From Streptomyces sp. CHD11 (lineage in GTDB: Bacteria; Actinomycetota; Actinomycetes; Streptomycetales; Streptomycetaceae): a stretch of 64,000 bases of DNA. The notes under the pieces were generated by a model. It was given only the letters and a program-made list of their open reading frames with translations, ran no database searches and had not been told where the DNA came from. Position numbers and translations under genes: made by a program. The stretch spans positions 303,441 to 367,440 of the forward strand of contig NZ_JABTTS010000009.1 of assembly GCF_018638295.1 (NCBI RefSeq). The letters run 5' to 3'. Positions 57,958 to 64,000 of the stretch are shown piece after piece (position 1 is the first letter of the stretch; the number at the start of each line of letters is the position of its first letter).

Positions 57958-58896
57958 ATGAACACCCGCTCCCTGCTCACCAGTTCCGTGTCCCGGCGTG
58001 TGCTGCGGCCGGTCGCCGATCTCATCGACCGGCGCATCGACCGGCACATCGACCGGCGGCTGCGCTCGACGGCGGCCGCGGACGCGGCGGACCGTGAGCG
58101 GCTGCGGGAGACCGCCGAGACGGTGCGGCGTCAGGAGCTCACCCTGGAGCTGCTGCTCGGTTCCTCCGGCCGGGGTCTCTCCCGGGCCGTGAGCCCCGGC
58201 CCGCTGAACCGGCTGCGGTCCGAAGTGGCGGAGCTGGCGGGAGACCGGGGCGCCGCCGAACGCAATGTCGCCACCGCGTACCGGCTGCTGGTGGCGCTCG
58301 AGTCGCTGGGGACCGGCCGGATCGCCGGGGGCACCATGAACATCTGCGGCAAGCTCGGCACGATCCCCCTGCTGGACCCGCCGAACGACGAGATCCTGGA
58401 GATCGGCACGCTCTACGGCATGTTCTCCGCCGGGCTCATCCGGATGATGGAACGCGACGGCCGGAGCCCGGGCGTGACGATCGTCGACCCGTTCGCCGGT
58501 GTGCAGCTCCAGCCCGGCACTCCGCGCCGCTCCGACCCCTCCGGCACACCGGTCGACGAGCGCGCCGTGCGGACCAATCTCGCCCTGGCCGGTCCGGCGG
58601 GCGTGGCCGCCCGGATCCAGCGGGGGTTCTCCGAGGACCCCGGCACCCGTGCGGCCGTCTCGGACCGCCGCTACGGCGTGATCGTCGTCGACGGCGACCA
58701 CTCGGCCGAGGGGGTCGCCAAGGACCTGCAGTGGGCGGAGGAGATCGCCGCCCCGGGCGGGATCGTCGTCCTGGACGACTTCGGCGACCCCAAGTGGCCC
58801 GGCATCGAGGAGGCCCTGGACAAGCACCTCACGGGCGCCACCCGGTTCACCTACCTCGGCAAGGCCGCCCTGTCGGCGTTCCTGCGGGCCGCCTGA
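57958..58896 (+). CDS. Class I SAM-dependent methyltransferase
   Basis: This 312-residue protein has an N-terminal Arg-rich coiled region (residues 1-70, IDRRIDRHIDRRLRS). From about 145 a Rossmann methyltransferase follows (EILEIGTLYGMFSAGLIRMM, TIVDPFAG, YGVIVVDGDHSAEGVAKDLQ, GIVVLDDFGDPKWPG), similar to Methyltransf_24 sugar and natural-product O-methyltransferases. Position at the end of the wall locus suggests O-methylation of a polymer sugar; this is inference. The ATG at 57958 is used. It is 146 bp after the acyltransferase. Confidence 0.86.
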   Translation: MNTRSLLTSSVSRRVLRPVADLIDRRIDRHIDRRLRSTAAADAADRERLRETAETVRRQELTLELLLGSSGRGLSRAVSPGPLNRLRSEVAELAGDRGAAERNVATAYRLLVALESLGTGRIAGGTMNICGKLGTIPLLDPPNDEILEIGTLYGMFSAGLIRMMERDGRSPGVTIVDPFAGVQLQPGTPRRSDPSGTPVDERAVRTNLALAGPAGVAARIQRGFSEDPGTRAAVSDRRYGVIVVDGDHSAEGVAKDLQWAEEIAAPGGIVVLDDFGDPKWPGIEEALDKHLTGATRFTYLGKAALSAFLRAA

Positions 58897-58961
58897 ACCC
58901 TCTGCTCACCCCGTTCCGGACCCTGCCGGTTCGTGGGCCGCCGACCGCTGCGGGCCGACCG

Positions 58962-59612
58962 CTACGAGCCCGCCAGTGACAGCTTCGCCGCGAAGCCCAG
59001 GAACACCGCGCCCGCCGCCGAGGTCGCCCCCGCCGACAGACCCCTGCGGCGGCGGAAGGCCTCGGCGAGCCGGGTGCCGCCGAATATCAGCACACTGAGG
59101 TAGAGCATGCTGGCGAGCTGGGCGAAGACGCCGAGGACCACGAAGGACAGCGCGGGATAGGCGTAGCCCGGGTCGACGAACTGCACGAAGAAGGCGATGA
59201 AGAACAGGATCGCCTTGGGGTTCAGCAGGCTGACGACCAGCGCCCTGCGGTACGGGCGCTCACCGGGTGCGACGGCGGCGGGCGTTTCGGCCTCGTCCTT
59301 GTCCCGCCGTGTCCGCCACATCCCCCAGGCCGCCCGCAGCATGCCGACGGCGAGCCACGTCAGGTAGCCGGCGCCCGTGTACTTCACGATGCCGAACAGG
59401 ACGGCGTTCGCCTGGAGCAGTGAGGCGACCCCGGCGGCCGACAGTGTCATCAGCACGGCGTCCCCGCACCACACCCCGGCCGCGGCCCGGTACCCGTCCC
59501 GGACACCGCGCCGGGCGGCGACTGACAGCACATACAGCGAGTTGGGCCCCGGGAGCAGGATGATGAGGGCCAGGCCCGCCAGGTAGGCGGGAAGGTCGAT
59601 GACGCCGAACAT
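58962..59612 (-). CDS. LeuE-type amino acid exporter
   Basis: This 216-residue LysE/RhtB-superfamily exporter has six predicted helices. YLAGLALIILLPGPNSLYVLSV with P-G-P and ALVVSLLNPKAILFFIAFF (N-P-K) are the family signatures, and the sequence is closest to LeuE. It probably exports leucine or other small neutral amino acids. A perfect 9-bp inverted repeat begins 6 bp upstream of the start codon. No Shine-Dalgarno sequence is visible before ATG 59612. Confidence 0.9.
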   Translation of the reverse strand: MFGVIDLPAYLAGLALIILLPGPNSLYVLSVAARRGVRDGYRAAAGVWCGDAVLMTLSAAGVASLLQANAVLFGIVKYTGAGYLTWLAVGMLRAAWGMWRTRRDKDEAETPAAVAPGERPYRRALVVSLLNPKAILFFIAFFVQFVDPGYAYPALSFVVLGVFAQLASMLYLSVLIFGGTRLAEAFRRRRGLSAGATSAAGAVFLGFAAKLSLAGS

Positions 59613-59617
59613 GGAAA

Positions 59618-59645
59618 GGAGTGTCGCACGGCGGTACGACACTCC
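59618..59645. promoter_or_regulatory. 9-bp inverted repeat between the mutase and leuE-type genes
   Basis: GGAGTGTCG (59618-59626) pairs perfectly with CGACACTCC (59637-59645) around 10 nt. It may be an operator for the exporter, since the arms are spaced one helical turn, or a terminator for the upstream mutase gene. Confidence 0.5.
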
Positions 59646-59678
59646 TCCGCATGATTCCGGTCACCGGGAAGGGGCGGC

Positions 59679-61277
<1,599 letters not shown>

Positions 61278-61601
61278 GGTGTGATGCCTCCCGCTGAGCA
61301 GCCTTGCTCGACCTGATCGCCCGCCGACCGCCCATTTGCTCACCAGTACCGGGCCGACTCCTCCACGGACTGTAGCGGTGCGCGTGCGGCCCGGTGCAGG
61401 GGCACACGCTGGGACCTTCCTCACAACCGCGATGGGACTCCGCTCACAGCACCCGCCCAGGCGGCTGCCGTTGGGTCACTCACCACCATGCCCCTTTGTT
61501 CGGCCGGGGTCATCTCCTGGGTAGACCTGAGAGGACGACCGGGCGCGCGACCGGGCGCGAGGCCGGTGGGACGACAGGGGGCCGGGGTGCGGAGGACGGG
61601 C
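61278..61601. other. 324-bp divergent intergenic region
   Basis: This region lies between the mutase (minus) and the L,D-transpeptidase (plus). It should hold both promoters, but no clear -35/-10 pair stands out. GGAGGACGGG at 61591-61600 is the transpeptidase ribosome site. No gene is visible. Confidence 0.45.
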
Positions 61602-62450
61602 ATGAGGAGGAAGGGGATCGCCGGTCTCGCGGCGCTCACCGCCCTCGCGGCGGGCGCGGCGGGCTGCACGGTGCAGCCCGCCGGTGCGGGCGGTGCGGGC
61701 GGTGCGGGCAAGCCCCCGGTACACATCGAAGTGCCGGGCCGGACGCCGACCGCCCCGGTCTCCCGGACGCCGGACGGTACCGACCGGCCGTCCCCCGCCC
61801 GCCCCGACCCCGAATCACCGCGGGTGCTGTGGTCACCCGGCGACTCCGGGCGGGACGTCCGGGAGCTCCAGGCCCGGCTGCGGCAAGTCGCCTGGATCTT
61901 CCACGGGCCCACGGGGGACTACGACGGACCGACGGAGAAGGCGGTCCGGGGCTTCCAGGGCAAGCGCGGACTGCCGGAGACCGGGGTGGCCGACAGCGTC
62001 ACCTGGCAGCGGCTGCTCGCGATGACGCGCGAGCCGGGCAAGTGGGAGCTGTATCTGATGGGCGGCCAGCCGGCCGACGCGCCCGACGCCCGCTGCCGGA
62101 CCGGCCGGGTGCTGTGCATCAGCAAGTCGAGCCGCACCCTGCGCTGGATGATCGACGGGCGGACGGTGTCGACGACGCCGGTCCGCTTCGGCTCGGAGTA
62201 CACGCCGACCCGTGAGGGTGTCTTCCGCATCTACTGGAAGTCCCGGCACCACGTGTCCACGCTCTATGACTCGCCGATGCCGTACGCCATGTTCTTCAGC
62301 GGCGGCCAGGCCGTGCACTTCTCGGCCGACTTCGCCGCGCGAGGGTACGGCGGCGCTTCGCACGGCTGCGTCAACGTACGGGACGAGGAGGCGATCGCGC
62401 GGCTGTACGGACAGGTGCGCAACGGCGACAAGGTCGTCGTGCACTGGTGA
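61602..62450 (+). CDS. L,D-transpeptidase lipoprotein with peptidoglycan-binding domain
   Basis: This 282-residue exported lipoprotein has a signal peptide with the lipobox-like AAGAAGC (Cys22) and a Pro/Thr-rich stalk. A peptidoglycan-binding-1 domain follows (GDSGRDVRELQARLRQVAWI, TEKAVRGFQGKRGL), then a YkuD L,D-transpeptidase domain with catalytic GGASHGCVNVRDEEA. It forms 3-3 crosslinks or attaches proteins to peptidoglycan, consistent with the neighbouring wall functions. GGAGGACGGGC precedes the ATG. A 14-bp-stem terminator follows. Confidence 0.93.
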   Translation: MRRKGIAGLAALTALAAGAAGCTVQPAGAGGAGGAGKPPVHIEVPGRTPTAPVSRTPDGTDRPSPARPDPESPRVLWSPGDSGRDVRELQARLRQVAWIFHGPTGDYDGPTEKAVRGFQGKRGLPETGVADSVTWQRLLAMTREPGKWELYLMGGQPADAPDARCRTGRVLCISKSSRTLRWMIDGRTVSTTPVRFGSEYTPTREGVFRIYWKSRHHVSTLYDSPMPYAMFFSGGQAVHFSADFAARGYGGASHGCVNVRDEEAIARLYGQVRNGDKVVVHW

Positions 62451-62455
62451 GATGG

Positions 62456-62494
62456 GGCGCGGGCGGGACCGGGGGAACGTGTCCCGCCCGCGCC
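62456..62494 (+). terminator. Terminator of the L,D-transpeptidase gene
   Basis: GGCGCGGGCGGGAC (62456-62469) pairs perfectly with GTCCCGCCCGCGCC (62481-62494) around an 11-nt loop, 6 nt past the stop codon. Confidence 0.88.
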
Positions 62495-62638
62495 GAGGTG
62501 CACGAGCCGTGAGTACGGGGGGAACCCCGGCTCTGTGCGACGGCCGATGACCAGTCGGCTCACTTATTACTGCGTCACGCGGGCCGGAAGTGTCACACCT
62601 GGCGGCGCGGCCCGTTCAACGGACACCAAAAGCGCAGG

Positions 62639-63774
<1,136 letters not shown>

Positions 63775-63775
<1 letters not shown>

Positions 63776-64000
63776 CACATGTCCTTCTGCGTCCGCGTTC
63801 GCATCTGCGTCACACTCGCGGACGTCACCGTACGACGGCGTGGTTCTCTCTGGGGCGGCAGCGCGTCGAGCACCCCGGACGATTCCGGATGACCTTCCGG
63901 ATCGTCGGCGAGCAGCTCCGCCAGCCGTTTCAGGCCACGGTGCGCGGCCGTCCGTACGGCACCGGGACGCTTGCCCAGGGTGTCGGCCGCGGTCTTGGCG
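63775..64000 (-). CDS. ECF sigma factor, 3' part only (cut by window edge)
   Basis: Only the last 74 codons are present. The visible part includes sigma region 4.2 text AKTAADTLGKRPGAVRTAAH followed by RGLKRLAELLADDPEG, where the helix-turn-helix normally sits. The C-terminal tail (PPQREPRRRTVTSASVTQM) is basic. The stop codon overlaps the ATG of the downstream anti-sigma-like gene by one base, a usual coupling for an ECF sigma/anti-sigma pair. The rest of the gene lies to the right of the window, so the subfamily cannot be told. Confidence 0.82.

Overview
The window is a GC-rich actinobacterial chromosome segment, almost certainly Streptomyces and close in gene order to the S. coelicolor region around afsQ. 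The evidence is the very high G+C, GTG starts, TAnnnT -10 boxes sitting 6-7 nt before start codons, and a recognisable chain of genes: birA, pccB, accE, maf, accA2, lpdA, purine nucleoside phosphorylase, deoC, sigQ-afsQ1-afsQ2, bmpA and a Kdn wall-polymer locus. I see no phage, insertion sequence, CRISPR array, tRNA or rRNA. Species and exact strain cannot be fixed from the sequence alone.

Region 1 (0.1-6.5 kb) makes acyl-CoA carboxylase: biotin ligase, the beta subunit PccB (with the specificity Asp at residue 422), the small epsilon subunit, a 42-residue membrane protein, Maf, and the biotinylated alpha subunit AccA2. Region 2 (6.8-16.8 kb) and region 5 (24.3-25.5 and 30.4-39.4 kb) together hold an almost complete nucleoside uptake and breakdown pathway: two BmpA lipoproteins, an ABC transporter, cytidine deaminase, adenosine deaminase, thymidine phosphorylase, purine nucleoside phosphorylase, a phosphohexomutase-family enzyme that I think is the phosphopentomutase, deoxyribose-phosphate aldolase, and two aldehyde dehydrogenase-family genes that could remove the acetaldehyde. 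A 12-bp palindrome, CTACGCGCGTAG, lies before four of these transcription units. A one-sided variant lies before both bmpA genes, overlapping predicted -10 boxes. This looks like a local nucleoside regulon; the DeoR-family gene at 6.8-7.8 kb is the nearest candidate regulator.

Region 3 (16.9-24.2 kb) has a uridine kinase-like gene, the divergent sigQ / afsQ1-afsQ2-lipoprotein locus with a perfect AfsQ1 box between them, a VanZ-like and a PspC-like membrane protein, and two small secreted proteins. Region 4 (25.6-30.3 kb) has an alpha/beta-hydrolase-like protein that lacks its nucleophile serine, a LysR/MFS divergent pair, a SigG-type ECF sigma factor and a STAS protein whose 3' end is antisense to it.

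Region 6 (41.2-58.9 kb) is a cell-wall glycopolymer locus of the teichulosonic acid (poly-Kdn) type. It has a NeuB-like synthase, a CMP-sugar synthetase fused to a KDO8P-phosphatase-like domain, several sialyltransferase-like genes (GT52/polysialyltransferase types and, unusually, one with GT29-like sialyl motifs), two GT2 glycosyltransferases, a polysaccharide pyruvyltransferase fusion, an acyltransferase, a methyltransferase and an RCC1-repeat lipoprotein. Two copies of a GT2 plus polysialyltransferase-like module flank the centre, and a divergent, probably leaderless promoter pair separates the halves.

Region 7 (59-64 kb) has a LeuE-type exporter, a methylmalonyl-CoA mutase large subunit without B12-binding domain, an L,D-transpeptidase lipoprotein, and an ECF sigma / membrane anti-sigma-like pair cut by the right edge. 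Convergent gene ends are repeatedly separated by strong perfect hairpins.
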